DNA of 64,000 nucleotides, taken from contig NC_019869.2 in NCBI RefSeq assembly GCF_002234675.1, positions 14,302,515-14,366,514 of the forward strand. Direction: 5' to 3'. A program made the position numbers and the translations under genes. This DNA comes from Oryzias latipes. Taxonomy: Eukaryota > Chordata > Actinopteri > Beloniformes > Adrianichthyidae. Below the pieces are notes generated by a model. The model did not search any database and was not told the origin of the DNA. It saw nothing but the letters and a program-made list of their open reading frames with translations. This document shows positions 11,201 to 23,361 of this stretch, piece after piece. Within the stretch, counting starts at the first letter, position 1, and each line of letters starts with the position of its first letter.

Positions 11201-14200
11201 GGAGAACATGCAAACTCCACATAGAATGGTCCCCCACTGATGTTCTGTTTCAAGTCCCCAGGAAGGACTTGAACCAGGGCCCGCTGCTGTGGGGCAGGAC
11301 CACTAACCACTGCGCCACCGTGCAGTTGATTTTTTTTAGTTATGTTGATTTTATGAATCATGCTGAACACCATGGAACACCTTTTTGTTCCTTTTACTAA
11401 AATCCCCTAAAGTTAACTATACTAAACAATATAATTGTAATGCGCATGCGTCAGATGAACAGAAAGCTTGTTGGCACAAATGTCTTATTTTAAATAGACT
11501 AAATTTCTATTAATTGTTCTTAAATGTTACTCAAATTGTTATTGTTATTTAAATGCAATGTAAACTTCAATACCATATGTATTTCCCACTTTTGTATGCA
11601 TTTCCCACTTCTGGTTTTTTATTTCAACATAAATACTTTACATAAAAAATGCCACAGCTCTTTTTCATTGTCTACTTTGGCTGTAATTGACAAGACTCCA
11701 ACTGTTTTGAACACATCACTTTACTTGGAGCATGTCACTAACAACACATCTTTTTAAGTAATTACTGCTTTCATTATTATTACCGAATAGTTATTATTCC
11801 TACATTTCATGTAAGCTATAAACATTTCGATTTTTGATGTTTCCTTTTTTTTACTTTTTTCTGTTTTGTTCCTAATGAATATATATATATTTTTCCCTCC
11901 TGTTAATCCCTTTTTAACTGCATGAAACGCTCAGAAAACTGCATTTATTTCTTTACAGCGATCCATACTTTAATGTTTGGTCAAGGTACAGCTGAGCAAG
12001 TGCTCTGAATTCTGCCATGCAGCTTTGCAGTTTCAACATGAGACGAGCGAGAGAAACGTTGTCTGTGACACTGAAGCTACACTTTTGAGGCTCATGCTTG
12101 TTCTTTTACTCTGGCAGGTATGGTCGACGGTTCGTCCTCCTGCTGTCCATCGCTCTGCAGACTGTCTTCGGGGTCGCTGTGGCCTTTGCCCCCAACTTCC
12201 CGGTCTACGTACTTCTTCGCTTTGCAGTTGGAACAACCATATCGGGAGTCATCATCAATGCTTTTGTTCTTGGTAACCAACACAGCATCGTCCAATATCA
12301 ACTCTGAGACTTTTAACTTGAACTTACTGTCTTATATCTGTACTGGTGTTTTGGGGTTCATCTTTACTTCACATTTTCTAGATTTATATTCGGGCTGCGC
12401 GATATGAGAAAAACTCACGATTTGCAATATTAAAGATTAAATGCGATGATGATATAACTTGCGATAAATGAGCAAATAAAAAAACAATTAAATACATCAT
12501 TTCCATTTCACTGTGAAAGCTTAATTTAGATAAGAGTCAACATACCTTAAATTATACTTCAAATGACCCTCGTCTACATAGAAGGCAAACATCTAAAATA
12601 AAAGGGGTCCATCCGATTGGTCAAAAGCATAAATTAATTTATTTGATTTGTTAAATACTTCAAGCCCCCATAAGATTGTTTTAGCACATAAAGGATTATC
12701 ATTTATCTCAATTTTCACCATCTTTTGCGATATATGTATTGCACAGCTTGATATCACGATAACAATAAATTTCCGATATATTGTGGAATGCTTTGAGAAA
12801 CGGTCAGAAGATGATCATGATCAGAGTGGGACTTTAAAGAGTTAAAAATATACAAGTATGAAGAGAACAAAGGGATTGGATGATAGTTGCACACTCTTGT
12901 TGCACACATAGTTGCACTCACCTGGCCATTGATAAACACAGCTTGTGTGAAGTTAGCAGGAAATGTTTTGGTTTGATTTAGCTCCGAATGACGGTGTCCA
13001 TAATATGGAAAAATTGTGACTGAATTTACGTCACACTTGTTTGGTCCAGTTTGATAAATACTGTCTATAGGCGTACCCTACCTTCACCTGGAATAGGCTC
13101 CATCAACCCTGTAAATCTCCAAAGGGATTACGTTTAGATGTGATAGATGAATTATTTCAAAGCTTGAGTGCCACTAAAATCTCTTTTGGCCATAATTTGT
13201 ACTTCCTGTTTGAAACGCCACGGGGGAGGGATCACTCAGTCCAGTTCTCCTATACAGTCAATATGTACAAACATCCCAGGTCTCCTTTACTGCATCAGTA
13301 AACTTCTTTTTCTGCTTTTCGTCATATTTGCTTCCTCCAGAGAGTTTAGAATAGTTATTGCAATCATCACATCTGCAGATCAAACCCACCCACAAAGTAA
13401 ATGAGCTCATTTTGACCTAAATGTACTGCTTAATAAAAACTAAGACAAATTCCCACGAGTAGCGCGTACTGTGAGAGTATTATTCAAGCAGCTGGCATTT
13501 TTTTCTTCTTTTCAGAAATGTAATGCTGTTTCTTCAAACCTCTGCCACTCTTTCCTTCACTCAAACCTAAAAGCCAACACCTCACGTGACCCCAGAGCCC
13601 GTGATTCCTCTTCTCCCCTCCTGTCCTCCCCCCTCCAAATCCACTGTTTTTCTCCATAAGGTACTGAGTGGACGTGCACCAAAAGGCGCATGCTGGCTGG
13701 CATAATCACAGACTACACGTTCGGTCTGGGCTACATGCTCCTGGCGGGAGTGGCGTACCTGATCCGAGACTGGAGAAAACTGCAGCTGGCCATATCCGCC
13801 CCAGGGTTCCTGCTTATCTTTTACATTCGGTGAGTGATGCATCAGAGTTCAGGCGAGCGATGGCCTCCTTCACGCTGAAACGATCCCTCCCTCTGTCAGG
13901 GTGCTGCCACAGTCCGCCAGGTGGTTGCTGGCCAACGACCGGACAGAGGAGGCCATCGCGCTCCTCCGCAAAGCAGCGCTGGTGAACGGCCGGGTCCTAC
14001 CTCCAGCTGTGCAGGTGTGGCAGTGTGTTTCCATACATTCAACATACGGAAATCCTGAGATACTTAATGTTTTCCTCTGAACCTTGTTTTGTGTCCCGTC
14101 CAGTCCTGCACTTATTGGTAAATCTTGTTCTGTTTTACTAACAGATCTACTATGATTTCTGGGGTAAAACAACTACTTCTCTTGCGTACACCCCTGTGGA

Positions 14201-17200
14201 TGACCAGCTGTAATGCTGCTTTAACCTCTTTATTATACTATTTTAGATCTTATTTTCCATTTGTATTTTTATGGTTTGTAGTTTTATAGTTTTTTTTTAC
14301 TTTTCCAGCACATTGTCATTTCTAATTTATTTATTCTTTTTAAACTGTAGTAAAAGCTCAAATAATTTGGCCATAAAATGGAACAACAAATTTCTGGTTC
14401 TTGATTATTAACAACTGGGTAAACAAATACAATCTTGATAACCGCAGTTGATGTAAGGCTCCTGCTGGGTCAGAGACTTTGTGATGCCTAGCCAGACCTT
14501 TGCTGCACCTGCCTTCAGTGGCTGTTTGAGCTCTCTCCATCCTAATCCCTCGGTACGTGATGAGCATGCTCAGACGGGAGGAGGTCAGATAAGTCCCTGG
14601 GCTGTTTGGTCTGTTTGTCTGAAGACGTTCTGGGAGGTTAGAGTGGTGTTTGAAGGAAAACGTGTTCCCAGGGGTTGTAATCTTGACAGTTTGTAGGGAT
14701 GAAGACAACATGATAGAAATTCATCAAAACTGTTGATAATTTTAGGAGATTTTTCTTCAAAGAAAAGGCCAAAGGTGCAGAGCTGTATTCCTCCTGAGCT
14801 TTCTGTTGTGTGTCTCTGTGTGTTTGTTTCAGCTCATTTGTGTGCCTATGTGTGTTATTTACTTCTAAAACCACCACAGCTCCTTCTGTTGCCTAAAATT
14901 TTCTGTCCTTCATTTGCTAGTTTTGTTTTTTCTGAAAAACTTTTTCGTTTAGTAGAATATAAATTCAGATAACTTTGAGAATTGGATGAAAAAATCCACT
15001 ATTATTGATAAAAATAATTAAGAAAAGTGGGAAATTCATACAGTGCCCTGTGAAAATATTCGGCCCCCTTGAACTTTTCAACCTTTTGCCAAATTTCAAG
15101 CTCAAATTTCAGTCATTTTTGTGAGAAACAATCATGAAGTGGAAGGAAATTTATTGGAAATTTCAAACTATTTTAACATATAAAAACTGAAAATGTGGGC
15201 GTGCATAATTATTCAGCCCCCTTAAGTTTCTACTTTTTAGTGCCACCTCTTGCTCTGATTACAGCTGTAAGTCTCTTGGGGTATGTCTCTATCAATTTTG
15301 CACATCGAAAGACTGCAATTTTGCACATTCCTCCTTGCAAAACAGGTTGGATGGAGAGTGTTTGTGAACAGCAGTTTTCAGTTCTTTCCACAGATTCTCG
15401 ATTGAATTCAGGTCTGGACTCTGATTTGGCCATTCTAACACCTGGATATGTTTATTTGTGAACCATTCTATTGTAGATTTTGCTTTATGTTTTGGATCAT
15501 TGTCTTGTTGGAGGAAAAATGTCCGTACCAGTCTCAGGTCTTTTCCAGACTCCATCAGGTTTTCTTCCAGAATGGTGCTGTATTTGGCTCCAACCATCTT
15601 CTCACCAATTCTAACTATCATCCCTGTCCCTGCTGTAAAAAAGCAGACTCAAACTATGATGCTGCCACCACCATGTTTGACAGTGGGGATGGTGTGTTCA
15701 GGGTGATGAGCTGTGTTTGTTTTTACGCCAAACTGAACGTTTTGCACTGTTGCCAAAATGTTCGATTTTGGTTTCATCTGACCAGAGCACCTTCTTCCAC
15801 ATGTTTGGTGTGTCTTTCAGGTGGCTTGTGGCAAACTTTAAACAACACTTGTTATGGATATCTTTCAGAAATGACTTTCTTCTTGCCACTCTTCCATAAA
15901 GGCCAGATTTGTGCAGTATATACGACTGATTGTTGTCCTATGGACAGACTCTCCCACCTGAGCTGTAGATCTCTGCAGTTCATCCAGAGTGATCATGGGC
16001 CTCTTGGCTGCTTCTCTGATCAGTCTTCTCCTTGTTTGAGCGGAAAGTTTAGAGGGACGTCTTTGTAGATTTGCACTGGTCTGATACTCCTTCCATTTCA
16101 ATATTATCGGTTGCACAGTGCTCCTTGGGATGCTAAAGCTTGGGTAATCTTTTTGTATCCAAATACGGTGTTAAACTTCTCCACAACAGTGTCTCGGACC
16201 TGCCTGGTGTGTTCCTTGTTTTTCATGATGCTCTCTTGTGCTTTAAACAGACCTCTGAGACTATCACTGAGCAGGGGTTAAATGGGTTCTGAAGATGGAT
16301 GGATGGAAGAATTTAAAACAAACTACTTTAAGACAGCCTCTTTTTTCTTTTATTTTAAATGAGAAAATCAGAAAAAAAACCTGAATTGTAAGAAACATAG
16401 AAATGTTATGTTGCTAAATATTTGTACTGTTTATATAATTATTAAAATGTAATTTTTCTTTATTTCTTTTTCATTTTCCAGCCTTTATATAATAAATAAG
16501 TATCTCAAGGTGAACTTGAGAAACATGAATATCTGTATTTCTCTGTGACGTCAGGTTGAGAAGTGGGAGATTTTAGGCGGATCAAAGCGAAGTCACTCGG
16601 CTGTGGATCTGGTCCGGACGCCACAGATGAGAAAGAGGACAGTGATCTTGTTCTACATCTGGTGGGTTGTCCTGTGGGCGTGGTTAAGGTAGATGTGGTG
16701 GCTCCGACCCCTCTCACAGTCCTGTTTCCCCCCTCAGGTTTGTAAATGTTCTGGTGTATTACGGGCTCTCCCTTGGTGTATCCAGGCTGGGCACCAACCT
16801 CTACATGACCCAGTTTGTCTTTGGGTTGATTGAGATCCCGGCTCGCTCTTTGGTTCTCATCTTCCTGCCCTTCAGCCGCAGACTCAGCCTGAGCGGCTTC
16901 CTGGCCGTTGGGGGGCTGGCCTGTTTGCTCATGCTCACCGTCCCTGAAGGTAGGCTGACGGTCTTGAGTGTTCCTGGGATACCTCAGGACTCAAATGTTG
17001 GATAACTTTCTCCCTGGTGATTGTAGATCATCCCAATGTCTTGACTGGTCTGGCAATGGTAGGGAAGTTCGGTATTACAGCTTCTTTTGCCATCATCTAT
17101 GTGTATACAGCTGAGATATTCCCCACTGTGGTAAGGTAGGACCTGTAGCTGTTTCTGTTCACTGTGGACTCCTGTGAAGGCAAAGCCCCCCCCGCCTTAT

Positions 17201-20200
17201 TTGTCCCTGGGATTCCCACAGGCAAACAGGAATAGGTGTTTCCAGCATGTTTGCCAGGATGGGCGGTGTGTTGGCTCCCATCATCAACATGCTGGATAGC
17301 CACAGCCCTGCTACGCCCCTCATTATCTTTGGCACTTCGCCACTGCTGGGAGCTCTCCTGGCGCTGGCGCTTCCAGAAACGGCGGACAGACCACTTCCAG
17401 ACACCCTGGAGGACGCAGAGAACTGGGACGTCAGGTACTCGCACTCTCTGCACATCCTCTTTGTATCCACCTTCCAACCACTTTTGCATTATTAACAGCT
17501 TTAAAGTCCAACTCCGATCATCTATTGATCTATTGTCAAAGTGTTTCCAGTGGTCTTTTAATTATGATCAGGCTGTTTAAAGCCAAAATCCCAAAACGTT
17601 GGTCATTGTCTAGGACAGTGTTTTTCAACCAGTGTGCCGCGGCACACTAGTGTGCCGTGGGAGATGGCCAAGTGTGCCGTGGGAAATTGCCCTCATTAAC
17701 TGATCTAAAAACATTTCCCATCTCCAGGATTTTAGCTCTCTGTTCATCCAAACATCCTGATAAAACACTGAGGAGTTAGGAATGTAAAAGATCGTAAAAT
17801 ACCTTTTCTTTGCGTTTATTTTATTTTATTAAAGACATTTTGATAAGAATGACGTACCGCGATTCAGCTGTACCTTCGGCTGTATTTTGGAAAAGTCCCG
17901 TGTTGGGGGGGTTAATCACATGTCATCGGTCTGACCAATCAGAAGTGCTTAAAGTCTTCACTTCCTTGTCCCGATTTAGCTCGTAAAGTCGCTCAGTTCT
18001 AACAGAAATACCAGCTAAAGCTCGTCTTTAGCGGTGTAGCTTTGCACAGAATCCGGTATCAGACCGTGGAACAAGTGAACAAAACAATGAAGCTCCGAAA
18101 ACCGATCTTCGGCCGTTTTATGCACTACATTTCCCATGATGCATTGGGTTGTGAGAGTGACAGCGCAAAAGGAGATCTGTTGTTAAACGTCTTGAAACTA
18201 ACGAACACACAAACTGTTTTTAAATCTTCTAACTTAACTTTTATTGCATCTTTTAGAAAAAAACAGCTGCAGTTTCAAGCTTTTTCTGCAACAATTATCT
18301 CAAAAATGCATGTGCAATTGTGGCGGGGCTGTAGATCAATACAGACTATGAGTTTCTCCTTTTTTTTAATTTTTGGATGCTGGTGTGCCGCGGGATTTTT
18401 TTTAAGGTTAAAGTGTGCCGTGGCTCAGAAAAAGTTGAAAAACACTGGTCTAGGACATAGTTTCTGCAGAGCAGCAGGAGTTCATTAGAAATTCACCTCT
18501 GAGCTGTGGGCTGGACCGTTAGCACGAAGCGACCCCACTCCCCTTTTTCCAATTCCCATAACTGAGAGCTCTCTGTTTACATGCTCTCCCTCTATCTTAC
18601 AGCCTTCACATCCCAATGTAACATTTCAAAAATTTTGAGCAATATTGGAGCTCTCCATCCGTACAGTTTTGATCCAGGTTCCAGCTTAGACAAGGAAAAC
18701 AAAGACCCTCATGGATCTATTTGTCTAACAGTGCATGGAGCTTGTAACCTGCCCAATGTAGTTTCTACCAAACAAGTACCAGCTTTTTCAGACGGCATGT
18801 TTTCGTCTGTTCCTGATTCCCATTAATTAAAAAAGGAACAATCAGAAATGCAATTTTGGGTTAACTTTCTTTATATATGTCCTCCACCATGAAAAAATGC
18901 CACAAGATCATAATAAATTCACCAAAAGCATGATTTTTGTCTGATGAAAATCCATTTTTTTGATTTCTTGACAAGTATTTGTGGCATTTTTCTTGTGAAA
19001 GAGAACAAATGTAATAAAAAATCATTTCATTATTGCATTTCTGAGTATTTCTCCTTTTTTATTTCTCCCTGCCCCGTCCAGCGTGCACATCAGCTCAGAT
19101 GCAGGAACAGAGAAGATGACACATTGCTGCATTCCCCAAACATATTTTAAAAGCATCCAAGGCTGGATTTTGTTGTTTGCCACACGTATTTAAAATTCAA
19201 CTTAAAGTTAAATCCCAAATGAGTTTTCTGCATTTGGGTTCTCTCTCTGACCGAGTGTGAAGCCTTGCTGTCTGGCACTAACCAGAGAGGGTAAAAATAA
19301 AAAGAAGAATAAAATCAGGGGACCTTTTTTATTACTGCCTCAATGAAAATAAGAAGTAATTCATAAAGTTTAGGAGAACCAGGCGGACTGGCTCCCCATG
19401 CCGCAGCGGCTCTCTGTCTGACCACCAGGTCGCCTCCCGGGAACCGGTATAGTGATCAGGATCGGTGTTCCCTGCCTTTACGTTGACTAATTTGATTCAG
19501 ACGGGTACCGCACTGTTGACATCGCACTGTTGCCAGACTTTTGCGCCATGTCCGTTGCTCAAATTGCCCCCCGGGCCTCAGATCGGGTCTTTACCATTGA
19601 CTTAACATTGAAAGTGGCCACTTCTACCGGCAATGGTGTTCGGTGTGAACACAGCTGAACTGTAACCTGTAACCTTAAACTAAACCCCAGGAGGGTCTGG
19701 TACACACATTATTTTTGTCATTCTGCACATCGTTCAAAAGGTGTCCGTTTGAAACCCAAAAGTTGTCACTTTTCACAGTTTCTTTCTCGCGAAAGAGAAA
19801 CTATTGAGAAAAGAGACTGTCAGGTGGTGTTGTTTTAAAGGGGTGCATTCACTCATGCAAGACGTAGCTTGAAGAAAGGGGGGATGAAGGGTGGGGCTAA
19901 TTAGCTCAGCACGCCCATGTAGAGGAGTTTTCAGATAAACATGAAATATGGCTGTGACACATTTAGGCTGTGGAATTTTGGTTACAAACTTCAGAATCAT
20001 AATTAATGTTTTTATTTTTAAAAATTGTCATTGGGGGAATTTAAGCACAAAATGCATTACTGTATAAGAGCTGATTCCAACATTTAGGGTTTCTCTAAAA
20101 CATTGTTTTTCCTTCAAAATTTTGCATGAAGATGTTAAAATTAAGACTTAGAAAACGGAAATAAAAACTCACATTCTGCTAAATGTGCCACATTAGCTGT

Positions 20201-21893
20201 TACGTTGGCCAGCAGAATCAAGTGCAATTCAAAAGAATGCTAATTCATGCTAAAGATTCTAGAATAATTGTTAGGACATGTGAACTACTGTAAGCTAAGT
20301 TTTTTCAGAAAAAGTGCAATACAGTAGAATGTTAATCTTTTATAAAGTAGCTTAGTGTAATTCTACCAAGCATGAGAATCAAGAACAAAGTACCTTCCAA
20401 AGAACTTGAAAACATTTTTGAAGAGCAAAACAATTTCATATCAGAACAGATCTACTTTAATGAAGCAGGAGAAGAAGATAAGAGTAGAGGACAGAACCCC
20501 AGTGCACCATACTTTCTCCAGCTTCTAACCTCTAGTAGCCTATTAACAACTAATTGTTATTTATATTAAATTTAACTCAAACATGTTAATAGTAAGTTGA
20601 ATATTCTCTTAAAGCTAGTCTGGCAGTATGCCTGTCCAAAGAGGAATGTCATACCATGTAAGGCCTTATAGGTAAGCAGGAGGATTTTGAACTTGATTCT
20701 AAATTCAACTGGGAGACAGTGAAGTGAAACTAACACAGGAGTGATGTGATCTCTTCTGTTAGTTCCTGCTAACAATCTAGCTGCTGCATTCATTCGCTGG
20801 AGACTTCTTAATGAACTTTTATGGCACGCTGCTAACAAACAGTTACAGTAATCCAGTCTGGATGTGAGTTTTTCAGCATCACTTTTAGATAGTATATTTC
20901 TGACCTTAGCTATGTTGCGGAGGTGAAAAAAATGCAGTTCTACACGCCTGAGATATGTGAGGCTTAAATAATAAATCCTGGTCAAATACAACCCCTAGGT
21001 TTCTAACTGTGGAATTGGGGGCTATACTTACACCATCCAGGGAAACTATCTGAGCAGACAGAGCATCTCTGAGGTTTTTGTGACCTCGTATAATAACCTG
21101 TTTTTTTTGGGTTCAGGAGAAGGTAATTAATTGTCATCCAGGCCTTTATGTCTCTGATGCAGGCATTTAGTTTTTCTATATGGTCATTCTGGTCAGGTTT
21201 AATTGATAAATACAACTGATCATCCGCATAAAAGTGAAAATTAATCCTCTGTTTTCTGATTATGTTTCCCAAGGGTAGTATGTAAATCATAAACAAGATG
21301 GGTCCTAAAACTGAGCCTTGTGGGACTCCGTAGCTAACTCTAGTGCAATGGGAGGACTCTCCATTTATATTACCAAACTGGTACCTCTCAGATAAATAAA
21401 ATTCAAACCACTGGAGGGCAGATCCTCTGATCCCCATGTCATGCTGTAATCCTGTAAGTAAAATACTGTGGTCGATAGTATCAAAGGCTGCACTGTGGTC
21501 TAACAGGACCAGAATAGAGAGTAGTCCCTTTACTGAGGCCAATAACAAGTAATTATTAGAGACCTGTTATCAAAAGACCACTGGGAGTGATATCATAGGA
21601 GTGGGACTTTCAATTCACTATAAATGTAACCTGAGCCATTTAAATGTTTTCATTTGACTAAAACATTTTTGTTGAGCATGGTGGTGGGAAGCTGATGGCA
21701 TGGGCTCAATTTGCAGTGGAATTCTGTTGTGTGTAAACTTAAACAAGCCCTCTCTTATTTAAGTTTTTACTCATATTTGTGTAATATTTCGATCAATCAT
21801 TTATTTTAAGTCTCAAAATGCTTTTATTTCATTTTTCCGTTGTTGTTCTTCGGATTTTATTTAGTGCCTTTATTTACTCAAATGTGAAAAAAA

Positions 21894-21926
<33 letters not shown>

Positions 21927-22172
21927 CACCGACACCACCCAACCCAGCCAGAAACCCAGAAAACCTCCAAACAAATCAGATTGAGTGGATTGGAGGATCG
22001 CCTCTGCTTCCTGGTGCTTTCAGTGACCATAAATCTTTGTGTAGCTTCAACAGTTTCTGTCTCCCGCAGGTCTGCTCCCGTTGAGGAGATCTCTCAGATG
22101 TGTGATGAAGTTGGCCCGTTACCAAGCAGCACGGAGAAGAAGGAGCTGCTTCCTCTAGCGACCCTGACTTAA
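5283..22172 (+). CDS. slc22a13: SLC22-family organic ion transporter, SLC22A13 (OAT10)-like
   Basis: Ten coding exons are joined in frame: 5283-5600, 6242-6345, 12118-12272, 13661-13829, 13900-14014, 16555-16661, 16738-16949, 17027-17135, 17222-17434 and 22070-22172 (1605 bp, 534 codons plus TAA). All introns are GT/AG. The 104/155/109 bp exons match the usual SLC22 exon plan. Residues 1-19 are cytosolic, followed by the first membrane helix ([18 protein letters not shown]). A large extracellular loop follows, with NQT, NLS and NRT glycosylation sequons and several cysteines. The MFS loop motif D-R-Y-G-R-R is at 140-145, and the amphipathic RFAVGTT segment is in exon 3. The family PESARWL motif reads PQSARWLL (Q253). 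The C-terminal TM block contains [15 protein letters not shown]. Family knowledge: SLC22A13 exchanges urate/nicotinate-type organic anions at the plasma membrane. Similarity to human OAT10 is from memory, so A4/A5/A14-like paralogues remain possible. Introns carry Tc1, hAT and L2 elements. Confidence 0.85.
6835..6926. repeat. (CATC)n microsatellite in slc22a13 intron 2
   Basis: About 22 uninterrupted copies of the tetramer CATC/CCAT. It creates artificial IHPS/DGWM repeat frames on both strands, which should not be read as protein. Confidence 0.95.
6940..7560. repeat. Composite of three tRNA-headed SINE fragments in opposite orientations
   Basis: 6940-7085 is a minus-oriented tail piece (GTTGCTGGAGCCTATCCCAG). 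7095-7470 is a plus-oriented copy with B-box-like GGTTCAAGTCCCGGC, CTCCCCGTGCATGCATGGGT and the tail GATAGGCTCCGGCATCCCTG..AAGATGAATGA. 7505-7556 is a minus-oriented head (GCGCTAACCACTACACCACA). Related copies are at 11035, 50085, 56925 and 61690. Confidence 0.6.
7471..7507. repeat. Perfect 17 bp hairpin
   Basis: AATTTGTTCTAATCCTG, loop TGG, CAGGATTAGAACAAATT. It lies at the junction between two opposite SINE fragments, so it probably arose during a fold-back insertion or repair event. Confidence 0.8.
7561..11030 (+). other. slc22a13 intron 2, middle part: repeats, no exon seen
   Basis: 7561-7640 is a head fragment of the dispersed family described at 54001. 8140-8270 resembles the C-terminal RT coding end of a Rex/L2-type LINE (GGCAGCAGCATCAGAG...). 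10640-10725 is a typical fish retroposon tail (GGCAATAAAGCTATTCTGA plus ATTCTG repeats). The remainder is AT-rich. Confidence 0.4.
11030..11330 (-). repeat. tRNA-headed SINE-like repeat, minus orientation
   Basis: Reading the minus strand: CTGCACGGTGGCGCAGTGGT TAG (A-box-like), GGTTCAAGTCC (B-box-like), then GTTTGCATGTTCTCCCTGTG and a tail with GATTGGCAACCTGTCCAGGA. It is in slc22a13 intron 2. Confidence 0.6.
12385..12790. repeat. hAT-like transposon fragment in slc22a13 intron 3
   Basis: GGGCTGCGCGATATGAGAAA at the left and ATATCACGATAACAATAAAT near the right are typical of the fish 'GCTGCACGATAT' hAT-type repeats. The right terminal repeat is missing. No transposase frame remains. Confidence 0.45.
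13150..13290. repeat. Dispersed repeat fragment (pair with 50990-51115)
   Basis: GTACTTCCTGTTTGAAACGCC followed by GGGGGAGGGATCACTCAGTC. A similar segment at 51045-51110 reads GGTACTTCTGTTTGAAATGCC and GGGGGAGGGGGTCACTCAGT. Same orientation, unknown family. Confidence 0.55.
14015..15040 (+). other. slc22a13 intron 5, first part: no gene seen
   Basis: AT-rich intronic sequence without recognisable proteins or structured repeats, leading up to the Tc1 element at 15041. Confidence 0.4.
15041..16278 (-). mobile_element. Tc1/mariner transposon, right end truncated, in slc22a13 intron 5
   Basis: The left end CAGTGCCCTGTGAAAATATTCGG and the subterminal ATTATTCAGCCCCCTTAAG are the terminal repeats of a widespread fish Tc1 lineage. 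The opposite end stops at ACTATCACTGAGCAGGGGTT without a terminal repeat, so the element is truncated and cannot transpose by itself. Confidence 0.85.
15230..16226 (-). pseudogene. Tc1 transposase pseudogene
   Basis: Minus-strand ATG at 16226 ([18 protein letters not shown]). Homology then passes through three frames: HTH region [13 protein letters not shown], catalytic block [13 protein letters not shown], then [10 protein letters not shown] and [13 protein letters not shown], ending near [12 protein letters not shown] at 15230. All three DD34E positions are still visible, but several frameshifts destroy the protein. Confidence 0.85.
17505..18905 (+). repeat. Dispersed repeat family copy A (split by a hAT MITE)
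   Basis: The head 17505-17607 (CCAACTCCGATCATCTATTG, CAGTGGTCTTTTAATTATGA) continues after the inserted element at 18456 with CATAGTTTCTGCAGAGCAGC, CTTACAGCC..CACATCCC, CGTACAGTTTTGATCCAGGT and GGATCTATTTGTCTAACAGT. Other plus-oriented copies: 25232-25870, 46594-47392, 54001-54570, 62465-62732 and a fragment at 7561-7640. It is within slc22a13 intron 9. Confidence 0.75.
17616..18447. mobile_element. Non-autonomous hAT transposon with 8 bp target duplication
   Basis: 832 bp with terminal repeats CAGTGTTTTTCAACC / GTTGAAAAACACTG, flanked on both sides by GTCTAGGA (17608-17615 and 18448-18455). Subterminal palindromes GTGCCGCGGCACACTAGTGT sit inside the left end and GTGTGCCGCGGG inside the right. 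No transposase domain remains. The insertion interrupts dispersed repeat copy A. Confidence 0.92.
18906..20570 (+). other. slc22a13 intron 9, central part: no gene seen
   Basis: AT-rich, with a more GC-rich island at 19380-19630 that has no recognisable frame. Nothing resembling an exon of the transporter was found between 17434 and 22070. Confidence 0.4.
20572..21560 (-). pseudogene. L2-type LINE reverse transcriptase fragment
   Basis: Minus-strand frames give [31 protein letters not shown] and the catalytic [11 protein letters not shown], then LLNPKKT. A second frame gives [30 protein letters not shown] and the terminal [20 protein letters not shown]. Frameshifts and a deletion between the parts make it defective. 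It is antisense to slc22a13 in intron 9. Confidence 0.9.
21896..21924. repeat. 29-base poly-C tract
   Basis: An uninterrupted C run 145 bp upstream of the slc22a13 exon 10 splice acceptor. Length is likely polymorphic or an assembly-sensitive homopolymer. It also falls in the intron pyrimidine-rich zone. Confidence 0.95.
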
Positions 22173-23225
22173 CCGGGTGTGAAAGGACACAAATGCTTTA
22201 TTATCCGGCCGACATTCAGTAAACAGTGGTTACCCTTACACTCTTTATGCAATTCCATGTCAGGATGTGAGAGTGAGCTCTATGCAAGGAAGCCAAACAA
22301 GTTCAGCACAAGGTGTTCATGCACGGCTGCACAAAGCAGGCATTCACTCCACCTGCCGTGCAGGCCATAAGAGGCCTACTGTTGTAGCAGATTTAGGTCC
22401 CAACCAGCATTCAGGAATAGCTCTTTTGCAATTTTTGCCAACCTTTCGTAACTTTGTACCTTTCACCTAATTTTCTAACATGTTGATAAACAAAAAGTGC
22501 TGGAAAAAGTATTCAATCTGGAGATTTTTCAGATATAAAACCTTTTAATGAGCAGCAGCAGAACTGCATCTTCCTCTCAAATGTGGTTTAAAAACTCAAT
22601 GCTGACCAAGGATCTTCTGCATTTTTTACAAACAACTGCATCTTCTTTCTGTGGTTATATTTTAATGTTGCTTTGATGGAAGTGGCAGCCGTGTAGACTC
22701 TTTTGTTTAGTAAAGGTTAAATGCACGCATTTACGTCTCGTGTATCTCTGTCTTAACTTAGCGGTTGGCTGTCATTTAAGAAAATGATGGAACCTTCTCT
22801 TAATTTTGACCTTAGACATCTTTTCTTCTCTAACTGATTAGTAAATGGTGATTTGTAGAGACTTTAGGGGTTTAAGAAGGAGACTTCTCGGCTTCAGAGG
22901 CACCTCAGATCTATGCAGCTGCTCGGCCAAAACCTTCTTCAAGTCTGTTTTTTTACAGCAGGAAAGGTCTGGAGCCCTTCGCAGACTTCCAGTGTTAAAA
23001 CCCACAGCATGAAAGCATGTCCTATAGCTGCATATGTTCATGTAACCAGAGATACCAATGCAATGATAACTTTTGATATTTTTTTTTATTCAGGCGATTG
23101 TCTTCCAGTCTATTTAAATGCATCAATTTTTTAAAGAACAAGTTGAAACATGTCGACGTGTGACAGTGTAGTGAAGGCTGGAGTGCCTTTGTGTTTCCTG
23201 CAATAAACTTATGTGATCAAAAGGG
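22173..23225 (+). other. 3' UTR of slc22a13-like gene with poly(A) signal
   Basis: There are no coding features between the TAA (22170-22172) and a canonical AATAAA in 'CTGCAATAAACTTATG' near 23200. That gives a 3'UTR of about 1.05 kb. The convergent protease gene ends at 23362, so the two transcripts meet or overlap here. Confidence 0.5.
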
Positions 23226-23361
23226 TTTTTCTCGTGTTTTTAGGTAAAGCAGCAGCGTGAAACATTATCAGACTGTTTCATTGAAAGCACTCTAAACATG
23301 TCTCTCAAACTCAGGCACTCAAAGTGGCTTTATGTGATTTTACATGAACTAAAGATGGCGT

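Noticed and set aside
15448..16068. 206-codon plus-strand frame
   Set aside because: Antisense shadow of the Tc1 transposase pseudogene.
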